From Candidatus Profundicultor aquiphilus (lineage in GTDB: Bacteria > Atribacterota > Atribacteria > Atribacterales > Caldatribacteriaceae), in contig JABUEZ010000104.1 of the NCBI GenBank assembly GCA_013314795.1, forward strand, positions 1 to 7,305: a stretch of DNA of 7,305 nucleotides. Reading direction: 5' to 3'. This document shows positions 1 through 6,450 of this stretch, one piece after another. The translations under genes were made by a program, and so were the position numbers. Each line of letters opens with the position of its first letter. Positions within the stretch are counted from its first letter, which is position 1. The notes beneath the pieces were generated by a model that made no database searches, had not been told where the DNA came from, and saw nothing but the letters and a program-made list of their open reading frames with translations.

Positions 1-398
1 TCCAATCGCTCTTTCCCCCAGAGAGGAAGGTAAGGAGTTAGACCAGTTTCCGCACACACCTTTTCCACCCATTCCCGGTGGGGCCAGAGGTCAATGTCTC
101 CAAAAATGCCACCCTCAATACCCATTTCTCGCAAACGAGAGAGCATACGCAAAAAATGCTTTTCATAGTCTCCCCAGGAGGCGTGTTCGTAAAAGAGCGG
201 TATACCCATCGCCTCAGCCTGACGACGCAAAAAGGGAAGAGACAGGCGATGCCCTGCGGTGAAGTCACCCTGGTCGCTCAACATGGTGAGGAGTGCTTCT
301 ACCTGGAAACCAACCTGTTTTGCTTTAAAGAGACTGAGATGAGAGTCTTTTCCCCCACTAAAGGAAACAAAAACTCGTTTGCTATTCCCATTCTTCAC
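1..398 (-). CDS. PP-loop ATP pyrophosphatase, Dph6/MJ0570 (diphthine-ammonia ligase-like) family, 3' end outside window
   Basis: This is a 132-codon N-terminal fragment that runs off the left edge. It opens with a beta strand and the PP-loop SGGKDS at residues 14-19, which binds ATP for adenylation. Around residues 100-130 it has GDIDLWPHREWVEKVC followed by PYLPLWGKE, the pattern I associate with the Dph6/MJ0570 family. Archaeal and eukaryotic members amidate diphthine on elongation factor 2. Bacteria are not known to make diphthamide, so the substrate here is unknown. The start is GTG at 398, preceded by AAGGAGG at 410-416, an 11-nt spacing that is rather long. The only in-frame codons between the feoB stop and this GTG are non-start codons, apart from a rare ATC at 404. 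It lies 18 nt after feoB and is probably co-transcribed with it. Family assignment is confident; the biological role is not. Confidence 0.85.
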   Translation of the reverse strand, partial: MKNGNSKRVFVSFSGGKDSHLSLFKAKQVGFQVEALLTMLSDQGDFTAGHRLSLPFLRRQAEAMGIPLFYEHASWGDYEKHFLRMLSRLREMGIEGGIFGDIDLWPHREWVEKVCAETGLTPYLPLWGKERL

Positions 399-416
399 CG
401 TGATTTTGTCCTCCTT

Positions 417-2123
417 CTAAAGAATCGTGTTGAGAATCCAGCCAACCAGAGTTGCGGAAGCAATCATGATACACAATGCTTCAAGAAGTCTCTTCCAGCC
501 AAATTCCCGCAACATGACTACAAAAGTAGCCACACAGGGAAAGAACATGGCCAGAATCACATTAGCAATAACGAGTTGTTTTACCGAAAGACCAAGAGGA
601 AGAAGCATCCCCACCGCCATGTCCTTGCGCAAAAAACCGAGAATCAAGAAAAGTACCGCTTCCTGAGGAATGCCCCATATCCTGGCAATGAAGGGGCTAA
701 TTACTCCACTAACTCCAGAAAAAAAATGGGTGAGATGAAGAAGATTTACCCCCAGAATTCCGATAAAGACGATCGGAAGAGCTTCCCGCAAAAATCCCCG
801 CAGACGCAACCAGAGTTTGGAAAAGATGGCCTTGGGAAAAGGAAGCCGGTATGGGGGAATTTCGGTCAAAAGCGAAGGACGAAAACCAGGCACCAGGTGT
901 TTCAGCAAAACTGCCCAGCACAACCACACGATAAATAAAGTTCCGTAGACAATCAAAATAGGAGAAAAACCATATTTCCCCAGCGCCCCCACTACGAGTG
1001 CCTGTTGAGCAGCACAGGGAATACCAATGGAAATAAGGGTGGCCACGATGAAACGCTCTGTTTCACTCTCCAAGATTCTCGTGGCCATAATACCGGGCAC
1101 ATTACACCCCAGTCCAAGTAAGCTGGGAACAATAGTATACCCATGAAGCCCCAGTTTATGAAAGAACCCATCAAGAAGTACAGCCACCCGGGGTAAATAA
1201 CCAATATCTTCCAGAAGCCCGAGTACAAGGTAAAACGCTACAATATAAGGAAGGGCAACCCCAAAGGGAATGTAAATACCGGTGGAAATGATTCCCATGG
1301 ATTGCTCCAGGTCAACTTGACCACGAATTAATTCTCCAAAAAGAATGCGCCCCAGCCAGGGAACACGAACAAAGTAAGGTTCCATTCTCCCCAAAAGAGG
1401 AAGGTAAAACCGCTCAAAAAGATTCTCCAATAGCCCGATGAGACCTTCTCCAATGCCCCGCACCAGCAAAAAAGCTCCCAGAAGAACCACAAGGGCAATG
1501 AATAGCCCACTGACCGGATGAATTGTAACCTGCCCCAACCAGTCCAGAAACCTGGGTTTCACATAGGAAAGGTGTTGTACCGCTTCAATGAGTCGTCCAA
1601 TCTCTTCCCAGCGATGCGCATGGTCACAAGAAACAGGATGAGGAGGTACCGCTCGATCTAAAGCCTCAAAGAGTTCCTTGATCCCTTCACCACTTGTGGC
1701 CACTACCGGAATAACCGGAACACCCAGCTTTTCGCTGAGTTTGGCAATATCAATCTGAATACCCCGTTTTTTGGCTTCGTCCCACATGTTGAGTGCCACA
1801 ATGGTCGGTTTACCCTTCTCGCAGATTTCAAAAGTAAGGTAAAGGTTTCGCTCCAGGTTTCCGGCGTCAACTACGTTGACCACAATGTCAGCTTCGTCAA
1901 TGAGCTGACCAGTAATCCGTTCTGCCTCGATTTCCGAAGACAGGGCGTAGGTCCCCGGAGCATCGATCAACTCCCAGGTTTCATGATTCCTTTTAACCGT
2001 TCCTTTCAAGAAATCAACGGTGGTCCCGGGATAATTGGAAGAAACTGCATAGACACCGGTCAACTGAGTAAAAATTACGCTCTTCCCCACATTGGGATTG
2101 CCAACCAGAACAATCTTTCTCAC
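417..2123 (-). CDS. feoB: Ferrous iron transport protein B, short variant
   Basis: This is the inner-membrane Fe(II) importer with an N-terminal GTPase domain, 568 residues. The G motifs are visible: G1 GNPNVGKS at 8-15, switch region YPGTT at 31-35, G3 DAPG at 54-57, G4 NMWD at 112-115, and a G5-like VATSGEG near 141-147. A hydrophobic permease domain follows from about residue 200. It contains GLGCNVPGIMATR (337-349), a first gate-like segment, and FFPCVATFVVMLRE (527-540), a second Gate motif with its cysteine. The protein is much shorter than the roughly 770-residue E. coli FeoB. The segment after the first gate reads IPCAAQQALVVG where E. coli-type proteins have a PFMSCGAR-type sequence. 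The start is GTG, with GGAGG seven bases upstream, and the GTGA overlap with the feoA stop implies translational coupling. Its membrane location and Fe(II) substrate follow from family knowledge. Confidence 0.95.
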   Translation of the reverse strand: MRKIVLVGNPNVGKSVIFTQLTGVYAVSSNYPGTTVDFLKGTVKRNHETWELIDAPGTYALSSEIEAERITGQLIDEADIVVNVVDAGNLERNLYLTFEICEKGKPTIVALNMWDEAKKRGIQIDIAKLSEKLGVPVIPVVATSGEGIKELFEALDRAVPPHPVSCDHAHRWEEIGRLIEAVQHLSYVKPRFLDWLGQVTIHPVSGLFIALVVLLGAFLLVRGIGEGLIGLLENLFERFYLPLLGRMEPYFVRVPWLGRILFGELIRGQVDLEQSMGIISTGIYIPFGVALPYIVAFYLVLGLLEDIGYLPRVAVLLDGFFHKLGLHGYTIVPSLLGLGCNVPGIMATRILESETERFIVATLISIGIPCAAQQALVVGALGKYGFSPILIVYGTLFIVWLCWAVLLKHLVPGFRPSLLTEIPPYRLPFPKAIFSKLWLRLRGFLREALPIVFIGILGVNLLHLTHFFSGVSGVISPFIARIWGIPQEAVLFLILGFLRKDMAVGMLLPLGLSVKQLVIANVILAMFFPCVATFVVMLREFGWKRLLEALCIMIASATLVGWILNTIL

Positions 2124-2362
2124 CGTTCAACCTCCACCATTACCCGCGAAGCCAATCCCCTCCCCAGAGCAAGTTCCTGAGTCCCGCACGAAATAACAAT
2201 TGGGCCCCCTCCCAGTGAGGAACCGATTTTTTTTACCCTTTTTCCCGGGAACAATCCCAGAACCCACAATCGCCGAGGAAAACCCTCCTGACCCCTCACT
2301 CCGATTACCGTCCCTTCCTCACCGGCTTTCATTTCTGGAAGCGTAACCGTCACCTTGGTCAT
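2120..2362 (-). CDS. feoA: Ferrous iron transport protein A (SH3-like)
   Basis: This is an 80-residue cytosolic partner of FeoB with an SH3-like fold. FeoA is needed for full FeoB transport activity, by a mechanism that is not settled. Visible family features are RRLWVLGLFPGKRV at about 30-43, a glycine-rich GGGPIVISCG turn at 51-60, and LALGRGLASRVMVE at about 64-77. These match the usual pattern of a LGLxPG segment, a G-P-hydrophobic strand, and a final strand after A-x-x-[IV]. The start is taken as ATG at 2362, which sits seven bases after GGAGG and shares ATGA with the fur stop codon. A TTG at 2386 in the same frame lies upstream of that Shine-Dalgarno site and would overlap fur further, so it is rejected. 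The stop overlaps the feoB start by four bases. Confidence 0.93.
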   Translation of the reverse strand: MTKVTVTLPEMKAGEEGTVIGVRGQEGFPRRLWVLGLFPGKRVKKIGSSLGGGPIVISCGTQELALGRGLASRVMVEVER

Positions 2363-2364
2363 TC
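2357..2364 (-). other. ATGA stop-start overlap coupling fur and feoA
   Basis: On the minus strand the fur stop TGA (2361-2359) and the feoA ATG (2362-2360) share the four bases ATGA. GGAGG lies seven bases upstream inside the last codons of fur. The same design recurs at 2120-2123, where the feoA TGA and the feoB GTG share GTGA. Both overlaps imply reinitiation and fixed stoichiometry of regulator, FeoA and FeoB. Confidence 0.85.
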
Positions 2365-2820
2365 TCCCACCTCCTTCAATCGGCAATCTTTACAGATTCC
2401 ATAAAAGTACAGCTGATGCGATTGGATGAGGAAGTCGTACTTTGTTTCCAGTACCCTGCCCAGTCCCTCCATGAATTCGTGTTCTTCCTTCCGGAAATCC
2501 TGGTAATCAATAACTCTTCCACAGACGGTGCATACCAGGTGGTGATGGTGCAGAGCAGGAATTCTGGCGATTTCGTAATGTTCTTTCCCATCGCCAAAAT
2601 TTACCCGATGCACAATCCCCATCTGGGAGAGGAGTTCCAGATTCCGGTACACAGTGGCTATTCCTACTTTTTTATGCTTTTCTCTGAGGCAACTGTATAT
2701 TTCTTCCGCCGAAAGGTGCTTTCTCTGTTCTTCCAGAACTTCGACAATTGCTTTCCGCGACGGGGTAATGCGTTTTCTGGAAAGTTCAAAGGCCCTCTTC
2801 CACCTTTCCCCGATTTTCAT
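2359..2820 (-). CDS. fur: Fur-family metal-dependent transcriptional regulator
   Basis: This is a 153-residue Fur superfamily repressor. The N-terminal winged helix includes KRITPSRKAIVEVL (about 17-29), LSAEEIYSCL and the recognition helix GIATVYRNLELLSQMGIV (about 53-70). The dimerisation domain has the metal-binding signature HHHHLVCTVCG at 91-101, with CxxC at Cys97 and Cys100. A second CxxC lies at Cys143 and Cys146 (GICKDC), so a structural zinc site is expected. Context supports Fe sensing: it is the first gene of the feo operon and is preceded by a near-consensus Fur box. PerR or another paralogue cannot be excluded from the protein alone. The ATG at 2820 is preferred, with a weak GGTGG-type ribosome site eight bases before it. 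In-frame TTG 2835, GTG 2832 and GTG 2829 lack a site because the Fur box lies directly upstream. The stop overlaps the feoA start (ATGA). Confidence 0.93.
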   Translation of the reverse strand: MKIGERWKRAFELSRKRITPSRKAIVEVLEEQRKHLSAEEIYSCLREKHKKVGIATVYRNLELLSQMGIVHRVNFGDGKEHYEIARIPALHHHHLVCTVCGRVIDYQDFRKEEHEFMEGLGRVLETKYDFLIQSHQLYFYGICKDCRLKEVGE

Positions 2821-2837
2821 TTTCTTCACCACCAAAT

Positions 2838-2856
2838 GATAATAATTCTCATTATC
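2838..2856 (-). promoter_or_regulatory. Fur box (operator) of the fur-feoAB operon
   Basis: Read on the minus strand this is GATAATGAGAATTATTATC. It matches the classical 19-bp Fur box GATAATGATAATCATTATC at 17 of 19 positions. The arms TGATAAT and ATTATCA (2837-2843 and 2851-2857) are perfect inverted repeats. It begins four bases after the -10 element and covers the predicted transcription start, so bound Fe-Fur would block RNA polymerase. This predicts iron-dependent autorepression of fur together with feoA, feoB and the downstream PP-loop gene. Confidence 0.88.
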
Positions 2857-2859
2857 ACG

Positions 2860-2888
2860 AGTATATGGAACACACCAGAATCTGTCAA
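2860..2888 (-). promoter_or_regulatory. Sigma-70 type promoter of the fur-feoA-feoB operon
   Basis: On the minus strand there is a perfect -35 TTGACA (2888-2883), a 17-bp spacer, and a -10 TATACT (2865-2860), one base off TATAAT. Transcription should start near 2853, inside the Fur box, giving a leader of about 33 nt before the fur ATG at 2820. It is the only clear promoter in the window. The preceding gene ends at 2921, 33 bp upstream of the -35 element. Confidence 0.85.
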
Positions 2889-2920
2889 GGCCGATAGACC
2901 AGAAGAAATCTCGCTACGCT

Positions 2921-3130
2921 TTAGAGTCGCATACCCCTATCCTTAATAGCCTGAAAGGGACGAGGACGATGAGAGATAAACTCATGGAATTGTATGACAA
3001 ATTGAAGATATGCATCACCTGTCGTCACCGTCACCGTGCGAACTCGACGCATATCTTCCCGAAAGGCACTATCACGAGAAAGTCGACGAAATTCTTCTTC
3101 AACGTTCTTCAGGGGGTGCAAAGAAGGCAT
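2921..3130 (-). CDS. Small protein, partner of the overlapping nucleotidyltransferase gene
   Basis: This is a 69-residue protein rich in Arg, Phe and His, with no signal peptide or membrane segment. I do not recognise a characterised family. The N-terminal half is charged and probably helical (EEEFRRLSRDSAFREDMRR, about 11-29). The C-terminal half contains YLQFVIQFHEFI followed by SHRPRPFQAI. I have a vague memory of small proteins with an ending like 'HRPRPF..I' beside MNT/AbiEii-type nucleotidyltransferases, but cannot confirm it here. The ATG at 3130 lies about four bases after GAGGAG and starts 32 nt inside the 3' end of the upstream gene, so translation is probably coupled. Gene order and overlap suggest a functional pair, possibly toxin-antitoxin-like. 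No terminator hairpin is visible between its stop and the fur promoter. Confidence 0.7.
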   Translation of the reverse strand: MPSLHPLKNVEEEFRRLSRDSAFREDMRRVRTVTVTTGDAYLQFVIQFHEFISHRPRPFQAIKDRGMRL

Positions 3131-3644
3131 ACCACTCCTCTACCTCCAGAATCCTTACATACTCTCGGATACGGACCCAATCAAGGTCTTCTCCGTGTAT
3201 ACGGACAAGGTCTTTGATGTCCTCCAAGTCCAGAGCTCGTCCAGAAGGATCATTTTTCAAAGCCTGTAACTTCAAGCCAATCAGGTCCTCAGGGGCAACG
3301 ACTTTTATTCGCAGTGTCCCACCAAAAATCTCGTGTTCCCGAGCCCGACGAAGCATATCAAGGGTGCTTTCCCGGAAGGCGTGCAGAAAATCCACCTCAC
3401 CAAAAACGGCAAGAGGTGATACATACTGGGAGACATTCTCACTCCGATATCGACATTCGTACCCCAGTTCTGTCATGAGTTTATCAACCATGGGCATATC
3501 GTCTCGGAACACCAGAAAATCGATGTCCATTGTTGCCCGGCCCACTCCTAAAAGTCCCAGAGCCAGACCCCCGATGAGCGCATAACGAATATTCTGGGCC
3601 TCAAACCGGGGAAGAAGTGTCTCCAAAACCATCCGCAAGTTCAA
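3099..3644 (-). CDS. Nucleotidyltransferase-fold protein (MNT / AbiEii-like)
   Basis: This is a 181-residue cytosolic protein. The signature of the polymerase-beta-like nucleotidyltransferase superfamily is clear: IGGLALGLLGVGRATMDIDF at 24-43, with the paired glycines 25-26 and the metal-binding Asp40 and Asp42. A third acidic residue is plausible at Asp85 (FGEVDFL). A later segment, APEDLIGLKLQALKNDPSGR (117-136), followed by DLEDIKDLV, matches minimal nucleotidyltransferases of the AbiEii/NTP_transf type. Family members move NMP groups onto tRNA, proteins or small molecules; some are toxins. The target here is unknown. The start is TTG at 3644, nine bases after AGAGG and six bases after the preceding gene; ATG at 3632 is an alternative but lies 21 bases from that site. 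The 3' end overlaps the small gene by 32 nt. Confidence 0.85.
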   Translation of the reverse strand: MNLRMVLETLLPRFEAQNIRYALIGGLALGLLGVGRATMDIDFLVFRDDMPMVDKLMTELGYECRYRSENVSQYVSPLAVFGEVDFLHAFRESTLDMLRRAREHEIFGGTLRIKVVAPEDLIGLKLQALKNDPSGRALDLEDIKDLVRIHGEDLDWVRIREYVRILEVEEWYAFFAPPEER

Positions 3645-3650
3645 GACTTT

Positions 3651-4715
3651 CTACCTCTTCTTTTTTACCTCTTCGATCTCCTCCTCAGTAAGCTCACGCC
3701 CAAAACTGCGCAGTCCAGAAACTCGAAATCCATGCTTTTCAGCAAGAAGCTGAATTTCTTTGACGCGCTCCACCTCAACTTCTTTCCCCAGCGTGTAATC
3801 TTCAAACCGGCCTTCAAGAGTCAAAATCATGGTCTCAGCCATACAGGCATATGCCTTACGAGGAGGATACCCAAAGTCCATGCCAAAGTCGGGGTCACCG
3901 GGGACATCCACCACGCCCCCTTCGATCACCAGCACGTCTTCCCGCGCCCGAGCCACTTCCTCAGCAACATTCCTGGGACGAGCCACGTCACAGATTACCG
4001 CACCCCGTTCAATCCAGGAAGGTTCCAGAAGATTTTTCACAGCCGAAGCGACCGTCAGAATGGCCCTCGCTCCCTGAATGCCTTCCTGAATATCAACGAA
4101 TGCCTTCACCGAAGCAGCGCCGTGCTTTTCCGCTTCGATCTTCACTTTTTCGGTACGTTCCCGGTCCCGACCGACGAGACGTAATTTCTTTCCCTCCTCG
4201 GCAAGAACCAGTGCACAGGCCCTGCCAATGGAACCAGTTGCTCCCACAATGGCTATCTCTTCATGAGAAAGGTCCACATCCATTTTGCCACAGGCCACTT
4301 TCAAAGCCTCCAGAGCCGTAGCCACGGTGTAACTGTTACCGGTAGTCACAGCAATGCGCAGACCCTTCTTGACCGTAATCCCTCCGTCACCAGCCACAGA
4401 AGTAAACGCACCAAGTCCAATGATTCCTGCTCCCATTTTTTCAGCCAGTAACGCACACTTGCGGATTTGCCGAGCCACAAAAGAAAAGGGATATTCAACG
4501 AGAACACGCGAGGTCATCGGCAACCCCACAAACCATCCCTCAATTTCCTTACCGGTAGCCGCCGATTTCACGCCGGTCACATGGGAGAGAATAAAAGGAG
4601 AGACCCTCGAAGCCAGAAATTCCACCCACGAGGAAGGTAAAAAACGCAAGAACGACATGTGTTCCCGAATATCCTGCACGTCCATAGCATGGATAATGAA
4701 AGCAAACTTATCCAT
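3651..4715 (-). CDS. Homologue of long-chain acyl-[ACP] reductase (AAR); acyl-thioester reductase-like dehydrogenase
   Basis: This is a 354-residue protein collinear with cyanobacterial acyl-ACP reductase (about 340 residues), which reduces fatty acyl-ACP to fatty aldehyde with NADPH. Shared landmarks recalled from Synechococcus AAR are the N-terminal FAFIIHAMDV start, GLGAFTSV at 100-107 (AAR ALGGFTSI), TTGNSYT at 124-130 (TTGNTHT), the Rossmann loop GATGSIG at 158-164 (GATGDIG), and GGVVDVPGD. The motif AYACMAE contains Cys291, which aligns with the cysteine acylated in AAR. About 15 C-terminal residues, lysine- and glutamate-rich, are extra. Automatic pipelines often call such proteins shikimate/quinate dehydrogenase-like. 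The ATG at 4715 is chosen, nine bases after AAGG and matching the AAR N-terminus; GTG at 4724 is possible but has no spacing from that site. No aldehyde-deformylating oxygenase is nearby. The family is well supported; the natural acyl substrate is unknown. Confidence 0.82.
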   Translation of the reverse strand: MDKFAFIIHAMDVQDIREHMSFLRFLPSSWVEFLASRVSPFILSHVTGVKSAATGKEIEGWFVGLPMTSRVLVEYPFSFVARQIRKCALLAEKMGAGIIGLGAFTSVAGDGGITVKKGLRIAVTTGNSYTVATALEALKVACGKMDVDLSHEEIAIVGATGSIGRACALVLAEEGKKLRLVGRDRERTEKVKIEAEKHGAASVKAFVDIQEGIQGARAILTVASAVKNLLEPSWIERGAVICDVARPRNVAEEVARAREDVLVIEGGVVDVPGDPDFGMDFGYPPRKAYACMAETMILTLEGRFEDYTLGKEVEVERVKEIQLLAEKHGFRVSGLRSFGRELTEEEIEEVKKKR

Positions 4716-4732
4716 TGAAGCCACCCTTCTCT

Positions 4733-5170
4733 CTACCCTTCCACTGATTTCTTCAGTGCCAAGAGCATCGCCTGAGCGTTTTCTTCCATCTTCTTTCGCA
4801 AAAACGCACTGATCAGCGCTCCCACAAGCGGTAATCCCAGGTCATATTCAATTTCGAGTTCGACCTTTGTCTTTCCCTCCCCCGCTTCCTCAAACTTCCA
4901 CACACCCTTATAAGTTTTGAAATCACCCTCAAGGATAAAAAACTGACACTCCCTTTTTGCGTCATCCCACAAATCCCGTTCTGTCCACTTTACCTCTCGC
5001 CCCTGAAAGCGCCCTTTCCAGAAACTGTCCACCTCTTGTCCTTCCTTCCGCAGAACCCTTACTTCCTCAAGATCCGGCAGAAACTGCGCCAATCGCTCGA
5101 TATCCTTGGCTTTCTCATACACAGCAGTTGCGTTTCCCTCAATCACCAGCGAAGCAGAAACCTTGGCCAC
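4733..5170 (-). CDS. SRPBCC / START-like superfamily protein (polyketide cyclase or COQ10 type)
   Basis: This is a 145-residue soluble protein. The pattern fits the helix-grip fold of the SRPBCC superfamily: a first strand (VSASLVIEGNATAVYEKAKD, 4-23), then IERLAQFLPDLEEVRVL (24-40), an antiparallel sheet rich in charged and aromatic residues (VKWTERDLWDD; YKGVWKFEEAGEGKTKVELE), and a long C-terminal helix after the LGLPLVGALI loop (RKKMEENAQAMLLALKKSV, 125-143). Such proteins enclose a hydrophobic cavity for lipids, quinone precursors or polyketides; some are cyclases, others carriers. No catalytic residue can be named. The GTG start lies seven bases after GGAGG. It is 15 nt after the aminotransferase and 17 nt before the AAR-like gene, so a shared pathway is likely. 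I infer that it binds or delivers a hydrophobic substrate or intermediate. Confidence 0.85.
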   Translation of the reverse strand: MAKVSASLVIEGNATAVYEKAKDIERLAQFLPDLEEVRVLRKEGQEVDSFWKGRFQGREVKWTERDLWDDAKRECQFFILEGDFKTYKGVWKFEEAGEGKTKVELEIEYDLGLPLVGALISAFLRKKMEENAQAMLLALKKSVEG

Positions 5171-5185
5171 TCCAAACCCTCCCTT

Positions 5186-6448
5186 CTACTGGTTCAATTC
5201 CTCCACAATTTTTCGAACTCCCTGAAGCGACTCAGCCATAGCCTGAATCACCTGATCCATTTCCTCGTGGGTAATGGTCAAAGGAGGCTCAAAACGGATA
5301 ACCCGGGGATTATTCAAGGTGTACGCCACAAGAACCATTCTTTCGGCCATTTCCATGGCAAGAAGCGAGGCTATGTCCGAATCAAAGAATTCCATGCCGA
5401 TAAGGAGTCCCATGCCCCGCACTTCCTTGATGAGTTCAGGAAAAGTCTGCTGGAATCCTTGCAGTTTTCCTATCAAATACTCTCCCTTTTCCCGAGCCTG
5501 CAAGGGGATATTCTCCTCCTGCAACACTTTTAGCGTCTCCAGCCCCACTGCACAGGCCAGGGGGTTCCCACCAAGGGTGGAACTGTGGAGCAAAGGGTTA
5601 TCCTCAAAAACTTTCCAGATTTCCGCGGTACTCACAAAAGCACCAAGGGGAAGAAGACCCCCACCGAGACCTTTCGCCAAGGTCATAATATCCGGAACCA
5701 CTCCATAGTGTTCACAGGCAAACATTTTTCCGGTCCGCCCTAATCCCGTTTGAACCTCATCGATAATGAGAAGCGCCCCGTAACGATCGCAGAGCTCCCG
5801 AATACCTGGCAAATACTCTGGGGCAGCAACATTAATCCCTCCCTCACCCTGAATGGGCTCAACGATCACCGCGGCGGTATCCTGGTCGATGACTGCGCTC
5901 ATCTCCTCAAGGTCGTTGAATGGCACCTGGCAGGTTTCGGGAAGCAACGGCTCAAAGGGTTTCTTATACACATCCCTCCCTGACACGCTCAATGCCCCCA
6001 TGGTCTTCCCGTGGAAGCTGTTAATGCAGGAGACAAATTTCTTCCGCTTGGTATAAAGTCGAGCCAACTTCAAGGCCCCTTCCACAGCTTCAGCACCACT
6101 GTTACAGAAGAATGAATACTGAAGATTACCCGGTGTAATCTGGGCAAGCATTTCAGCCAGATCGGCCTGCTGTTTATTAAAAAGGGTGCGGGTCGAAAGA
6201 GGAAGTCTTTGAAGCTGTTCTATAGCTCTCTCCACCACACGGGGATGATTGCGACCGACGTTAAACACGCCAAATCCACCGATGCAGTCAATGTAGGCTC
6301 GACCAAAAATGTCGAAAACCTTGGCACCTTTCCCTTCCCATTCCACTGTAGCAAGATTGGCGAACTTACAGAGACGCGCAAAACCGGGATTGACATATTT
6401 CATGTACTTTTCGATGGTTTCCTCAACAATCTTCTCCTTTTCCTCCAT
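5186..6448 (-). CDS. Class III PLP-dependent aminotransferase, putrescine aminotransferase-like
   Basis: This is a 420-residue fold-type I, class III transaminase. Cofactor-site motifs are intact: SGAE at 117-120, SFHGKT at 144-149, IIDEVQTGLGRTG at 228-240 with the PLP-pyridine Asp230, TLAKGLGGG with the Schiff-base Lys259, and TLGGNP at 291-296. The C-terminus, including VAYTLNNPRVIRFEPPLTIT (373-392), closely recalls E. coli putrescine-2-oxoglutarate aminotransferase (PatA/YgjG), which converts terminal diamines to amino-aldehydes. The fold also covers GABA, ornithine and omega-amino acid transaminases, so the substrate remains uncertain. E. coli PatA is about 40 residues longer. The ATG at 6448 follows GGAGG by seven bases and lies two bases after the preceding stop. 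Neighbouring an acyl-thioester reductase homologue, it might work in the amine-forming direction on an aldehyde; that is inference. Confidence 0.92.
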   Translation of the reverse strand: MEEKEKIVEETIEKYMKYVNPGFARLCKFANLATVEWEGKGAKVFDIFGRAYIDCIGGFGVFNVGRNHPRVVERAIEQLQRLPLSTRTLFNKQQADLAEMLAQITPGNLQYSFFCNSGAEAVEGALKLARLYTKRKKFVSCINSFHGKTMGALSVSGRDVYKKPFEPLLPETCQVPFNDLEEMSAVIDQDTAAVIVEPIQGEGGINVAAPEYLPGIRELCDRYGALLIIDEVQTGLGRTGKMFACEHYGVVPDIMTLAKGLGGGLLPLGAFVSTAEIWKVFEDNPLLHSSTLGGNPLACAVGLETLKVLQEENIPLQAREKGEYLIGKLQGFQQTFPELIKEVRGMGLLIGMEFFDSDIASLLAMEMAERMVLVAYTLNNPRVIRFEPPLTITHEEMDQVIQAMAESLQGVRKIVEELNQ

Positions 6449-6450
6449 AT

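Noticed and set aside
38..268. 76-codon minus-strand frame at the left edge
   Set aside because: It is out of frame with the PP-loop enzyme, whose motifs SGGKDS and GDIDLWPHREW cover the same bases.
78..938. 286-codon open frame on the plus strand
   Set aside because: It lies opposite feoB and the PP-loop gene, both with clear family motifs. Its translation is low-complexity, Lys/Gln/Asn-rich and has no recognisable domain, so it is an antisense shadow.
2363..2386. Upstream TTG start for feoA (88 residues)
   Set aside because: The eight extra codons contain the Shine-Dalgarno sequence itself, and the ATG at 2362 has ideal spacing and a coupled ATGA overlap.
2416..2946. 176-codon plus-strand frame covering the fur region
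   Set aside because: It runs opposite fur and through the promoter and Fur box; no motif and no ribosome site.
3015..3045. Short direct repeat of GTCACC units
   Set aside because: Only about two copies inside a coding region (Thr-Val codons of the small protein); no array or regulatory meaning visible.
3010..3585. 191-codon plus-strand frame
   Set aside because: It is antisense to the nucleotidyltransferase and small gene; the Ser/Arg-rich translation has no family features.
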